From QHXQ01 sp036389375 (GTDB taxonomy: Bacteria; Acidobacteriota; Blastocatellia; Pyrinomonadales; Pyrinomonadaceae), in the NCBI GenBank assembly GCA_036389375.1, contig DASVQA010000146.1, forward strand, positions 1-41,854: a stretch of 41,854 nucleotides of DNA, read 5' to 3'. Positions within the stretch are counted from its first letter, which is position 1. Each line of letters starts with the position of its first letter. The position numbers and the translations under genes were made by a program. Below, one piece after another: positions 14,521-21,784 of this stretch. The notes beneath the pieces were generated by a model. The model did not search any database, was not told the DNA's origin, and saw only the letters and a list, made by a program, of their open reading frames with translations.

Positions 14521-15888
14521 GTGGCGAAGGGAACAGGGACGGTTTACGTCTGCCAGCACTGCGGGCATCAGGCGCGCAAGTGGGTCGGCAAGTGCCCGGA
14601 CTGCGGCGAGTGGAATTCATTGGCGGAGGAGCGCGTCGCGCCGAAAGCCGACGCGGGACGCAGCGCCTTCAAGTTGCGTCAGGTGCAGCCGGTCGCTTAC
14701 GGCGACATCGAAACGCAGGACGACGTGCGGCTCTCGTCCGGCATAGACGAGTTTGATCGCGTGCTGGGCGGCGGCATCGTGCCGGGCAGTCTGGTGCTCA
14801 TCGGTGGCGAACCGGGGATCGGCAAGTCAACGCTCGTCGCGCAGGTGGCAGACAAACTGAGCGCGCAGGGCTTGCGCGTGCTCTACGTATCGGGCGAAGA
14901 GTCGGAGCGGCAGATCAAGATGCGCGGCGAGCGGTTGGGGCTGACCGCGCAGCACCTCTACCTGCTGCCGGAAACGAACCTCGAAAACATCTTCAACGAG
15001 ATCGAGCGCGCCGAGCCGGGCGCGATCATCGTTGATTCAATTCAGACGGTCTTCTCCGCCAGAGTCGAGAGCGCGCCCGGTTCTGTCTCGCAGGTGCGCG
15101 AGGTCGCGGGGCAGTTTCTGCTGCTGGCGAAGAATCGCGGCCTGCCCGTCTTCCTGATCGGCCACGTCACCAAGGAGGGCGCAATCGCCGGCCCGAAAGC
15201 TTTGGAGCACATTGTTGATACGGTGCTCTACTTCGAGGGCGAGCGCCATCACAATCATCGCATCATCCGCGCGGCCAAGAATCGCTTCGGCGCAGCCAAC
15301 GAACTCGGCATCTTTGAGATGACCGGCGCGGGGCTTGTGCCGGTCGCCAGCCCATCCGAGATGTTCCTGCACGGGCGACCCGAAAACGTCTCCGGCTCGG
15401 TGGTCGCCGCCTGCATGGAGGGCACGCGCCCCATGCTCATCGAAGTGCAGGCGCTCGTCTCCGAAGCGAAATTCAACTACCCCGTGCGCAACGCGCAAGG
15501 CTTTAACGCGAACCGCGTCGCGCTGCTGCTCGCCGTCCTCGGCAAGCGCATCGGGCTGGAACGCCTGTTGAGCACAGACGTGTTCCTCAACATCGCCGGC
15601 GGACTTGACGTGGACGAGCCGGCGGCCGACCTCGGCGTGGTCGCCGCCATCGTGTCGAGTTATCAGAACAAGACGGTCGATCCGAAGACGGTCGTGTTCG
15701 GTGAAGTCGGTCTGACGGGCGAGGTGCGCGGCGCGATGCAGGCGCAGGTGCGCGCCCGCGAAGCGCAGGCGCTCGGCTTCAAACGGCTGATCATGCCCGC
15801 CACGAACACGGACGGCCTGCAAAGGCTTTTGGGGCTGCGCATCGTCGGCGTGCGCTCGGTGGAAGAAGCGTTGGCGGAACTGTTCTAA
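14521..15888 (+). CDS. radA: DNA repair protein RadA
   Basis: RecA-like ATPase that helps branch migration and processing of recombination intermediates. The start is GTG 14521. An N-terminal zinc ribbon (CQHCGHQ...GKCPDCGEW, residues 11-31) is followed by the ATPase core, with Walker A LIGGEPGIGKSTLVAQ (about 94-109), YVSGEESERQIKMR, Walker B AIIVDSIQTV and the RadA signature AAKNRFGAANELGIFEM. The C-terminal third is the Lon-protease-like domain (NYPVRNAQGFNANR, FLNIAGGLDVDEPAADLGV, EVGLTGEVR); RadA lacks protease activity. Its 455-residue length is standard. It opens the long plus-strand run that reaches to 28.2 kb, with the PIN/TRAM gene 71 nt downstream. Confidence 0.97.
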   Translation: MAKGTGTVYVCQHCGHQARKWVGKCPDCGEWNSLAEERVAPKADAGRSAFKLRQVQPVAYGDIETQDDVRLSSGIDEFDRVLGGGIVPGSLVLIGGEPGIGKSTLVAQVADKLSAQGLRVLYVSGEESERQIKMRGERLGLTAQHLYLLPETNLENIFNEIERAEPGAIIVDSIQTVFSARVESAPGSVSQVREVAGQFLLLAKNRGLPVFLIGHVTKEGAIAGPKALEHIVDTVLYFEGERHHNHRIIRAAKNRFGAANELGIFEMTGAGLVPVASPSEMFLHGRPENVSGSVVAACMEGTRPMLIEVQALVSEAKFNYPVRNAQGFNANRVALLLAVLGKRIGLERLLSTDVFLNIAGGLDVDEPAADLGVVAAIVSSYQNKTVDPKTVVFGEVGLTGEVRGAMQAQVRAREAQALGFKRLIMPATNTDGLQRLLGLRIVGVRSVEEALAELF

Positions 15889-15919
15889 AGCTGGCAGTCG
15901 CCCGCGCCGACGCTTTTCC

Positions 15920-15949
15920 GTGACGTGCGTGTGACAGGCGTGTTAATAT
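15920..15949 (+). promoter_or_regulatory. Possible promoter just before the PIN/TRAM gene
   Basis: GTGACG (15920-15925), 18 bp, then TAATAT (15944-15949), preceded by TGT, which gives an extended -10. The expected start site is about 15956, only a few bases before ATG 15960, and no Shine-Dalgarno lies between. A leaderless or nearly leaderless message is possible. Confidence 0.4.
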
Positions 15950-15959
15950 CGCGGGCGTT

Positions 15960-17078
15960 ATGCAGGCAGACCTCATCATCATCCGCTCCATCTTCATCGC
16001 GATCCTCGTCGTGGCGGGCTACCTGCTGCATCCGTTGCCCGGCAACAGGTTCATCTCGGCGGTAGTCGGCGCGCTCATCGCCGGCGCGATCATTCTGTTC
16101 GAGATGCGGATTCAGCGCGCGTCGCTGAAGACGTTGATCGGCGCGGCGTTCGGTTCGCTGTTGGGGATCATCGGCGCTTACTTTATCGGCACGCTGATCA
16201 GCCATCAAGACCCGAAAGCGGTCACAGTCGAAACCAAGTCGTACCTAACGCTCGTGCTCACCTTCCTGATGGCTTACATCGGATTAGTGGTCGGCGCGGC
16301 AAAGGGCGATTATCTCGATCTGTCGGCGCTCGGCGGCATCTTCAGCGACAAAGCGACGCGGCGCGACATGAAGATTATGGACACGTCCGTCATCATTGAC
16401 GGGCGCATCGCCGACGTGGCCGAAGCGGGTTTCCTCTCCGGCACGATCATCATCCCGCAATTCATCCTGCGCGAACTGCAACAGGTGGCGGATTCACCCG
16501 ACTCATCCAAACGCCAGCGCGGCCGGCGCGGTCTGGACATGCTCAACCGCCTGCAATCGAACCCCAAACTCGACATACAGGTCGTGGACACGGACTTTCC
16601 GGCCGTGCGCGAGGTCGATCTGAAACTGCTTGAGCTATCAAAGCACCTCGATGCCGTCGTCGTGACCAACGACTTCAATCTCAACAAGGTCGCGCAACTG
16701 CACGGCGTCTCCGTCCTGAACATCAACGAACTGGCGAACGCCTTGAAGCCCGTTGTGCTGCCCGGCGAGGCGATGAAGGTCTTCATCCTCAAAGAAGGCA
16801 AGGAATACAATCAGGGCGTGGCTTACTTAGACGACGGCACGATGGTCGTCGTGGACAACGCGCGCAAGATGATCGGGCGCAACGCCGACATCGCCGTCAC
16901 CAGCGTCTTGCAGACCACCGCCGGCAAGATGATCTTCGGGAAACTCTGGGAAGAGGGCGCGGAGAGCGCCGGCATACACACGACCGACGCGCGCAACGTC
17001 AACGGCGCAGCCCGTCGCCCCTACCGCGACTCGCGCGCCCCCGCCGCCACGACCACCCCGCGCGAACAGCAAGGCTGA
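15960..17078 (+). CDS. PIN/TRAM-domain membrane protein (YacL-like)
   Basis: A membrane-anchored protein with a predicted nuclease domain. About four hydrophobic helices occupy residues 1-115 (from IIIRSIFIAILVVAGYLL to VLTFLMAYIGLVVGAA). The PIN domain (about 140-260) starts IMDTSVIIDGRIADVAEAG and includes the acidic residues expected of a PIN active site (D in DTSVIIDG, E in REL, D in VVTNDFNLNKVA). A TRAM domain (about 275-335, KEYNQGVAYLDDGTMVVVD) would bind RNA. It ends in a low-complexity Arg/Ala/Thr tail. The layout and the place before ispD match Bacillus subtilis YacL, which lies beside radA (sms) and ispD-ispF. Its RNA substrate is unknown. No Shine-Dalgarno is visible. Confidence 0.92.
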   Translation: MQADLIIIRSIFIAILVVAGYLLHPLPGNRFISAVVGALIAGAIILFEMRIQRASLKTLIGAAFGSLLGIIGAYFIGTLISHQDPKAVTVETKSYLTLVLTFLMAYIGLVVGAAKGDYLDLSALGGIFSDKATRRDMKIMDTSVIIDGRIADVAEAGFLSGTIIIPQFILRELQQVADSPDSSKRQRGRRGLDMLNRLQSNPKLDIQVVDTDFPAVREVDLKLLELSKHLDAVVVTNDFNLNKVAQLHGVSVLNINELANALKPVVLPGEAMKVFILKEGKEYNQGVAYLDDGTMVVVDNARKMIGRNADIAVTSVLQTTAGKMIFGKLWEEGAESAGIHTTDARNVNGAARRPYRDSRAPAATTTPREQQG

Positions 17079-17084
17079 AAAACG

Positions 17085-17164
17085 AGTGATGAGTGACCAG
17101 TGACAAGTGACAAGTTAAAAACTTCTGCTTGCCCGCCACCTGTCACTCGCCCCTCGTCACTGTT
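17085..17164. repeat. Heptad inverted repeat B (PIN/TRAM-ispD gap)
   Basis: The left arm (17085-17119) consists of AGTGATG, AGTGACC, AGTGACA, AGTGACA, AGTTAAA. The right arm (about 17137-17164), read on the other strand, has AGTGACG, AGGGGCG, AGTGACA, GGTG. It starts 6 nt after the stop codon and ends 3 nt before ATG 17168, so it occupies nearly the whole gap. It uses the same AGTGAC word as repeat A at 1309. Confidence 0.8.
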
Positions 17165-17167
17165 CTT

Positions 17168-17860
17168 ATGAACAGCGCGATCATCGTCGCGGCGGGGCAG
17201 GGCACGCGCGCGGGCGGCGCACGGGCCAAGCAGTTTCAAACGTTGGCGGGCGTCCCCGTCATCATCCACACACTCAGACGGTTCGAGCAGAGCGCCACGA
17301 TTGCCGCCTGCATCGTCGTCGTCCCGGCCACGGAGACGGATAATTTTCTGACCATCGCGGCCCAGTTCAAACTGCGTAAGGTAGCGCGCGTGGTCGCGGG
17401 CGGCGCGACGCGCACCGAGTCGGTCGCGCGCGGGCTTGCCGCCGTCGCCGCCGCGCCGCGCACGGTCGTCGCCGTCCACGACGGCGTGCGCCCATTCGTC
17501 ACCGCCGCAGAGATTGACCGCACGGTGCGGGCCGCCACAGCGGACGGCGCGGCCGTACTGGTCGCGCCCGTCGTGGACACGATCAAAGAGGTGACGGGTG
17601 AGCGCATCGCGCGCACGCTCCCGCGCGCCGAACTGCGCCGCGCACTGACGCCGCAGTGCTTCCACTTCGACCTGCTCCGCCGCGCCTGTGAACACGCGCA
17701 GGCGCACAAACTCGATGCGACCGACTGTAGCGCGCTCGTCGAACAACTCGGCGTCCCTATCACCACCGTCGCCGGCGACCCGCGCAACATCAAGCTCACG
17801 CGTCCGGAGGATTTCGCGCTGGCGGAAATTTTGCTACAGGAGTTTGAAAACAGAGGTTAG
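17168..17860 (+). CDS. ispD: 2-C-methyl-D-erythritol 4-phosphate cytidylyltransferase
   Basis: Third step of the MEP isoprenoid pathway: it joins MEP to CTP to give CDP-ME. ATG 17168 gives the family N-terminus AIIVAAGQGTRAGGARAKQF, with the CTP-binding Gly-rich loop and the conserved Arg and Lys. Other landmarks are VVAVHDGVRPFV (Asp-Gly-Val-Arg-Pro), VDTIKEV, RRALTPQCFHFDLL and DCSALVEQLG near the C-terminus, ending IKLTRPEDFALAE. At 230 residues it has normal length. The last three codons before the stop (Asn-Arg-Gly) and the stop itself fall in repeat C. The CT-rich right arm of repeat B directly precedes the ATG, so no Shine-Dalgarno is present. ispF follows. Confidence 0.96.
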   Translation: MNSAIIVAAGQGTRAGGARAKQFQTLAGVPVIIHTLRRFEQSATIAACIVVVPATETDNFLTIAAQFKLRKVARVVAGGATRTESVARGLAAVAAAPRTVVAVHDGVRPFVTAAEIDRTVRAATADGAAVLVAPVVDTIKEVTGERIARTLPRAELRRALTPQCFHFDLLRRACEHAQAHKLDATDCSALVEQLGVPITTVAGDPRNIKLTRPEDFALAEILLQEFENRG

Positions 17861-17926
17861 AGCTAGAGGTCAGAGGTTAGCGAAAAAAACTTCTGACCTC
17901 TGACCTCTAGCCTCTGACCCCTGCTC
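17852..17926. repeat. Heptad inverted repeat C (ispD-ispF gap)
   Basis: The left arm reads AGAGGTT, AGAGCT, AGAGGTC, AGAGGTT (17852-17878) and contains the ispD stop codon. The right arm (about 17891-17926), read on the other strand, has AGAGGCT, AGAGGTC, AGAGGTC. It ends 2 nt before the ispF ATG. The unit is AGAGGTY rather than AGTGAC, so this is a second word class shared with repeat D. Confidence 0.85.
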
Positions 17927-17928
17927 TT

Positions 17929-18417
17929 ATGTTTCGCATCGGCATCGGCCACGATACGCACCGGTTGACGGAGGGGCGGGCGCTCGTGCTGGGCGGCGTG
18001 GAGATCGAGTCTGAGCGCGGCGCGGAAGGCCACTCTGACGCCGATGCGCTGGCACACGCGATTGCCGACGCGATCCTCGGTGCGCTTTGCGAGGGCGATC
18101 TCGGCGTGCATTTCCCCGACCGTGATCCGCGCTGGAAGAATGCCGACAGTCTGCAACTGCTGGCGCGCGTCGTCTGGCTCGCACAGCAGAGCGGCTACCG
18201 CGTCGGCAACGTGGATGCGACCGTCATGCTTGAACGCCCGCGCCTACGCGCCTACATTCAAACGATGCGCGAGCGGCTGGCGCAGACGCTCGCGGTTGAT
18301 TGCACCTGCGTCAGCGTCAAAGCGAAGACCGGCGAGGGCCTCGATGCCGTCGGCGAAGGGCGCGCGGTCACGGCGCAAGCCGTCGTGCTGCTGGAAAAAG
18401 CAGAGGGCAGAGGTTAG
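17929..18417 (+). CDS. ispF: 2-C-methyl-D-erythritol 2,4-cyclodiphosphate synthase
   Basis: Fifth step of the MEP pathway: cyclises CDP-ME 2-phosphate to ME-cPP with loss of CMP. The N-terminus FRIGIGHDTHRLTEGRALVLGG carries the metal-binding Asp and His (the D-x-H pair). EGHSDADALAHAIADAILGA supplies the third metal His and the flexible loop. DLGVHFPDRDPRWKNADS and the C-terminal VSVKAKTGEGLDAVGEG complete the signature. The length of 162 residues is standard for this trimer-forming enzyme. Its last codons (Glu-Gly-Arg-Gly-stop) lie in repeat D. The ATG follows the pyrimidine-rich arm of repeat C and has no Shine-Dalgarno. Confidence 0.97.
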   Translation: MFRIGIGHDTHRLTEGRALVLGGVEIESERGAEGHSDADALAHAIADAILGALCEGDLGVHFPDRDPRWKNADSLQLLARVVWLAQQSGYRVGNVDATVMLERPRLRAYIQTMRERLAQTLAVDCTCVSVKAKTGEGLDAVGEGRAVTAQAVVLLEKAEGRG

Positions 18418-18487
18418 AGGTCAGAGATCAGTTAACATGAAAACCGATCTGCTGACCTCTGACCTCTAACCTCTGCCCTCTACTGCT
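18402..18487. repeat. Heptad inverted repeat D (ispF-deoA gap)
   Basis: The left arm reads AGAGGGC, AGAGGTT, AGAGGTC, AGAGATC, AGTTAAC (18402-18436). The right arm (about 18446-18487), read on the other strand, has AGAGGGC, AGAGGTT, AGAGGTC, AGAGGTC, AG. The four aligned units differ at one base only, the best match of the five elements. The arm contains the ispF stop codon, and the element ends exactly at the next ATG (18488). Confidence 0.9.
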
Positions 18488-19810
18488 ATGAACCCACAGG
18501 ATGTCATCCGGCATAAACGCGACGGCGGCGAATTGTCGGCCGCCGAAGTAGAGTTCTTTGTGCGCGGCGTGGTGACGGGCGAGTTTGCCGACTATCAGGC
18601 GGCGGCGCTGTTGATGGCCATCCTGTGGCGCGGCATGACGGATGCCGAGCAGGGCGCGCTCACACAGGCGATGCTGCGTTCGGGCACGCTGCTGGATTTT
18701 TCGGACATCGACCAACCGAAGTCCGATAAACATTCGACCGGCGGTGTGGGCGATAAGACTTCGCTTTTGATCGCGCCGCTCGTGGCCGCGTGCGACGTGT
18801 GCGTGCCGATGATTTCGGGGCGCGGGCTGGGACATACGGGCGGGACGCTCGACAAACTCGAAGCGATCCCCGGTTATCGCGTGCGTCTGTCGCTCGCAGA
18901 GTTTCGCGCCATCCTCAAGCAGGTCGGCTTCGCCATGATGGGGCAGACCGCAGAGATCGCGCCGGCCGACCGTAAGCTCTACGCCCTGCGCGATGCGACC
19001 GCGACCGTCGAAGCCATTCCGCTCATCGTCGCTTCGATCATGTCGAAGAAACTGGCCGCCGGGCTTGATGCGCTGGTGCTCGACGTGAAGACGGGCACAG
19101 GCGCGTTCATGCGCGAAGAAGAGCGGGCGCGCACGCTCGCCCGCGCGCTCGTGGCGACGGGCAACGGCGCAGGCGTCCGCACGGAAGCGTTACTGACCGA
19201 CATGAATCAACCGCTCGGTCGGGCCGTCGGGCACGCACTCGAAGTGCAGGAGTGTCTGGAACTTTTGCGCGGCGCGGGGCACGAGCGTGCGCGGCCTGTG
19301 CTCGACCTGTCGCTTGAGCTATCGGCGCGCATGGTTGCGCTCGCTGGTGTTGAGCAGACGCTCGTGGCGGCGCGGCAGCGCGTCGAACGCGCGCTCTCGT
19401 CCGGCGCGGCGCTCGAATGTTTTCGTGCGAACGTCGTGGCGCAGGGCGGCGACGCGCGCGTGTGCGATGAGCCGGACCGTTTATTCGCTTCGGGCCTGCG
19501 CGCGGTTAAGGTAGAATCGCCGCGCGCAGGCGTTGTGTTACAGGTGGATGCGGCCGAAGTGGGTTTTGCCGTCGCGGCGATGGGCGGCGGGCGCGTGCGT
19601 GTGGAAGACGAGATCGACCCGGCCATCGGTTTTCTCGCCGACGCGCGCTGCGGCGACGAGGTGGCGGCGGGCGATGCGCTCGGCACGCTCTACTGTCGCA
19701 CCGAGGCGCAAGGCGCAGCAGCTCGGCAACGCATCCAGACGGCGTACACCATCGGCACAGAGTCGCCCGCAGTTCCGCTCAAGCTGATCAAGGAGGTCAT
19801 CACCGCATGA
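18488..19810 (+). CDS. deoA: Pyrimidine-nucleoside (thymidine) phosphorylase
   Basis: Phosphorolysis of thymidine, deoxyuridine or uridine to base and (deoxy)ribose 1-phosphate. The signature KHSTGGVGDKTSLLIAPLVA (about residues 81-100, phosphate-binding Ser, Gly and Lys) and SGRGLGHTGGTLDKLEAIPG (about 110-130) are both intact. MMGQTAEIAPADRKLYALRD, DVKTGTGAFM and a C-terminal beta-domain follow. The 440-residue length fits both DeoA and the Pdp type; Pdp in Firmicutes and this KHSTGG form are broad in specificity, so the exact preference is open. It starts the nucleoside block, directly after repeat D. The stop overlaps the next start by 4 nt (ATGA), a sign of translational coupling with the BMP lipoprotein gene. 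Confidence 0.95.
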   Translation: MNPQDVIRHKRDGGELSAAEVEFFVRGVVTGEFADYQAAALLMAILWRGMTDAEQGALTQAMLRSGTLLDFSDIDQPKSDKHSTGGVGDKTSLLIAPLVAACDVCVPMISGRGLGHTGGTLDKLEAIPGYRVRLSLAEFRAILKQVGFAMMGQTAEIAPADRKLYALRDATATVEAIPLIVASIMSKKLAAGLDALVLDVKTGTGAFMREEERARTLARALVATGNGAGVRTEALLTDMNQPLGRAVGHALEVQECLELLRGAGHERARPVLDLSLELSARMVALAGVEQTLVAARQRVERALSSGAALECFRANVVAQGGDARVCDEPDRLFASGLRAVKVESPRAGVVLQVDAAEVGFAVAAMGGGRVRVEDEIDPAIGFLADARCGDEVAAGDALGTLYCRTEAQGAAARQRIQTAYTIGTESPAVPLKLIKEVITA

Positions 19811-20823
19811 AGACCTATGGCGCAATCGTGCTCGCGCTCGCGTGCGTGCTGACGCTGGTCGTTACGCCCGCGTGCAACTCGGGCCGGGCCAGCACCGACG
19901 ATAAATCGAAAGTCCACGTCGGCATCGTCTTCGACATCGGCGGCAAAGACGACCGCTCGTTCAACGCGTCCGCGTGGGAAGGCGTGAAGCGCGCGGCGAA
20001 AGATTATCCGATTGTGCTGCGCGACGTAGAGCCGGGCGACCCGACCTCCATCGAACCGGCCATGCGCGCCTTTGCCGAGCGCGGCTACGATCTGATCATC
20101 GGCGTCGGCTTCGCGCAAGGGCCGATCATGGCGGACGTGGCGCGGGATTATCCGAACCTGAAGTTCGCCATTATTGATTTCGTCGTCGAACAACCGAACG
20201 TCGCCTCGCTCGTCTTCAAGGAGCACGAAGGCTCTTATCTCGTCGGCATGATCGCGGCGCGCAAGTCGCAGACCGGCACGCTCGGCTTCATCGGCGGCAT
20301 GGACATTCCGCTTATCCATCGCTTCGAGAAGGGCTACGAAGAGGGCGCGCGCGCGGTCAATCCAAACATTCGCGTGATCGAGAACTACGTCGGCGTCAAC
20401 GACGGCGCATGGAACAATCCCGGCAAGGGTAAGGAACTGGCCGTCGCGCAGATCGGCAAAGGCGCGGACGTGATCTTCACGGCGGCCGGCAACTCCGGTC
20501 TCGGCGCGTTCGATGCGGCCGAGCAGAGCCGCAAACTCGTCATCGGCGTGGACTCGAATCAGAACTGGGTCAAACCCGGTTACGTCCTGACGAGCATGGT
20601 CAAGCGCGTTGATAACGCCGTCTATCAGATCGTGGGCGACACCGTGCAGGGCCATTTTCAGGGCGGCGTACACGTCTTCGGGCTTGACAACAACGGCATC
20701 GGCTATGCGCTGGATCAATATAACCAGAGTTTGATCCCGCCGGATGTGCTCAAAGATGTCGAAGCCGCGAAGCAGAAGATCATCGGCGGGCAGATCAAGG
20801 TGCCGGACGCGATGGCGAAATAG
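19807..20823 (+). CDS. BMP-family nucleoside-binding lipoprotein of an ABC importer
   Basis: Substrate-binding lipoprotein of the BMP/PnrA family, which in characterised members binds purine or pyrimidine nucleosides. Residues 1-23 form a lipoprotein signal; Cys23 after Thr-Pro-Ala is the likely lipidation site. The mature part starts VHVGIVFDIGGKDDRSFNASAWEG, the usual BMP opening, followed by LIIGVGFAQGPIMADVA, GFIGGMDIPLIHRFEKGYEEG and ADVIFTAAGNSGLGAFDAA. Asp in KDDRSFN and Phe in GFAQ are positions that contact nucleoside in PnrA-type proteins. Its 338 residues match the family. It is translationally coupled to deoA and lies in one strand with the ATPase and two permeases, although two small genes separate it from the ATPase. 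Confidence 0.94.
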   Translation: MKTYGAIVLALACVLTLVVTPACNSGRASTDDKSKVHVGIVFDIGGKDDRSFNASAWEGVKRAAKDYPIVLRDVEPGDPTSIEPAMRAFAERGYDLIIGVGFAQGPIMADVARDYPNLKFAIIDFVVEQPNVASLVFKEHEGSYLVGMIAARKSQTGTLGFIGGMDIPLIHRFEKGYEEGARAVNPNIRVIENYVGVNDGAWNNPGKGKELAVAQIGKGADVIFTAAGNSGLGAFDAAEQSRKLVIGVDSNQNWVKPGYVLTSMVKRVDNAVYQIVGDTVQGHFQGGVHVFGLDNNGIGYALDQYNQSLIPPDVLKDVEAAKQKIIGGQIKVPDAMAK

Positions 20824-20856
20824 CGGACTTCGCGCCGCACGGCGAGGTGGCTACCC

Positions 20857-21303
20857 GTGCTGAGTTACAGACCGACGAAGCAACAGCCGAGCGCAAACTA
20901 CGATCCGGCAGACTTGCGCCGCTTCATCGTGAGCCAACCGGACGAGCGGTTGCTCGATATCGTAACGCACGAGCGCGCTCAGTACGTGCCAGCGACGCTC
21001 AATCTGGCCGAGGCGGAACTCAGGCGGCGGGGTCTGTCGTACACCGGTTCGCCGCCCGCAGCGCCCAAGCCGGTCAGCGCGCGGAGCCGGAACGCTACGA
21101 TCATCAGGCGGGTCTTCTGGGCGACCTGCGGCCTGGTCATACTGATGATTATCTTCAACACCAGCGCCACATGGGTCTTTCCGACCTACAGATGGTTGTT
21201 CAGAATGGTTGCCGGTTGCGGGGTCGCTTTAGTCGTTCTATCGGTGATGTTCGACTGGGCCGGGCAACTGTTGGGGTGGTTGCGCCGCGTTCGTCTGCCC
21301 TAA
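20857..21303 (+). CDS. Small two-helix membrane protein, paralogue 1
   Basis: I do not recognise a named family. The 148-residue product starts at GTG 20857 with GAGGTGG 7 nt upstream. Residues about 15-62 are soluble and carry a motif seen again in the next gene: DPADLRRFIVSQPDERLLDI then YVPATLNLAEAELRRRGLS. A similar 'bulk of acidic LL, then Y-P, then AELxRRGL' segment occurs at the N-terminus of many small membrane proteins, but its role is not known to me. A Pro-rich linker follows, then two membrane helices (ATCGLVILMIIFNTSATWVF and MVAGCGVALVVLSVMF). It sits between the BMP lipoprotein and ABC ATPase genes, so it may belong to the importer. Confidence 0.75.
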   Translation: MLSYRPTKQQPSANYDPADLRRFIVSQPDERLLDIVTHERAQYVPATLNLAEAELRRRGLSYTGSPPAAPKPVSARSRNATIIRRVFWATCGLVILMIIFNTSATWVFPTYRWLFRMVAGCGVALVVLSVMFDWAGQLLGWLRRVRLP

Positions 21304-21319
21304 GCTCTACTGTGTGATT

Positions 21320-21784
21320 ATGACTTTCGACGTGGCAGATTTACGCCGCCGCACGGCGCAGTTGAGCGATGATGAACTGCTCGTCATTGTATCGCTCAGG
21401 CGGCGCTCTTACCGGCCCGTCGCGGTCAGACTGGCGACGGCCGAGTTGCAACGGCGCGGGCTGTCGCCCGCCGCTGCCCCGACGGGCTATCAGTACGCGC
21501 GGCGCGGGCAAAGACGTTGCGCGCCCATATCAACGTCGCCGGTTGGGCCTGCGCAGCCGGGCGGCGAGAGCGCGTTCGTGTTGTTCTGCGAGATCGCGTG
21601 CGCCGTCGTCGGCAGCATCGTGCTGGCGGTGCTGTTCGTCTCAGGGCGCGAGACGCAGAAGGCTTTCTTGCGCTGGGCGGGCACGAGTCTGGCGCTGCCT
21701 TACACGGTCTGGCGCGGCGCGCGTTTTGTTGACGGGCGTCTGCCGCAGGACGGAATGCAGCAACAGGGACAGGCGATCAACTGA
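21320..21784 (+). CDS. Small membrane protein, paralogue 2
   Basis: Related to the preceding gene: both have the same N-terminal pattern, here DVADLRRRTAQLSDDELLVI and YRPVAVRLATAELQRRGLS. A basic, Pro-rich linker (about 55-80) is followed by one clear membrane helix (IACAVVGSIVLAVLFVSG) and a weaker one. The C-terminus is hydrophilic. ATG 21320 is chosen; a GTG two codons earlier is equally possible, and no ribosome binding site is obvious. The stop codon overlaps the ABC ATPase start (TGATG), so the two genes are probably translated together. Function unknown; tandem duplication followed by divergence is the simplest explanation. Confidence 0.75.
   Translation: MTFDVADLRRRTAQLSDDELLVIVSLRRRSYRPVAVRLATAELQRRGLSPAAAPTGYQYARRGQRRCAPISTSPVGPAQPGGESAFVLFCEIACAVVGSIVLAVLFVSGRETQKAFLRWAGTSLALPYTVWRGARFVDGRLPQDGMQQQGQAIN

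Noticed and set aside
19690..20718. 342-codon minus-strand frame opposite the BMP lipoprotein gene
   Set aside because: The plus-strand frame has a lipobox and BMP motifs; the antisense product has no recognisable pattern.
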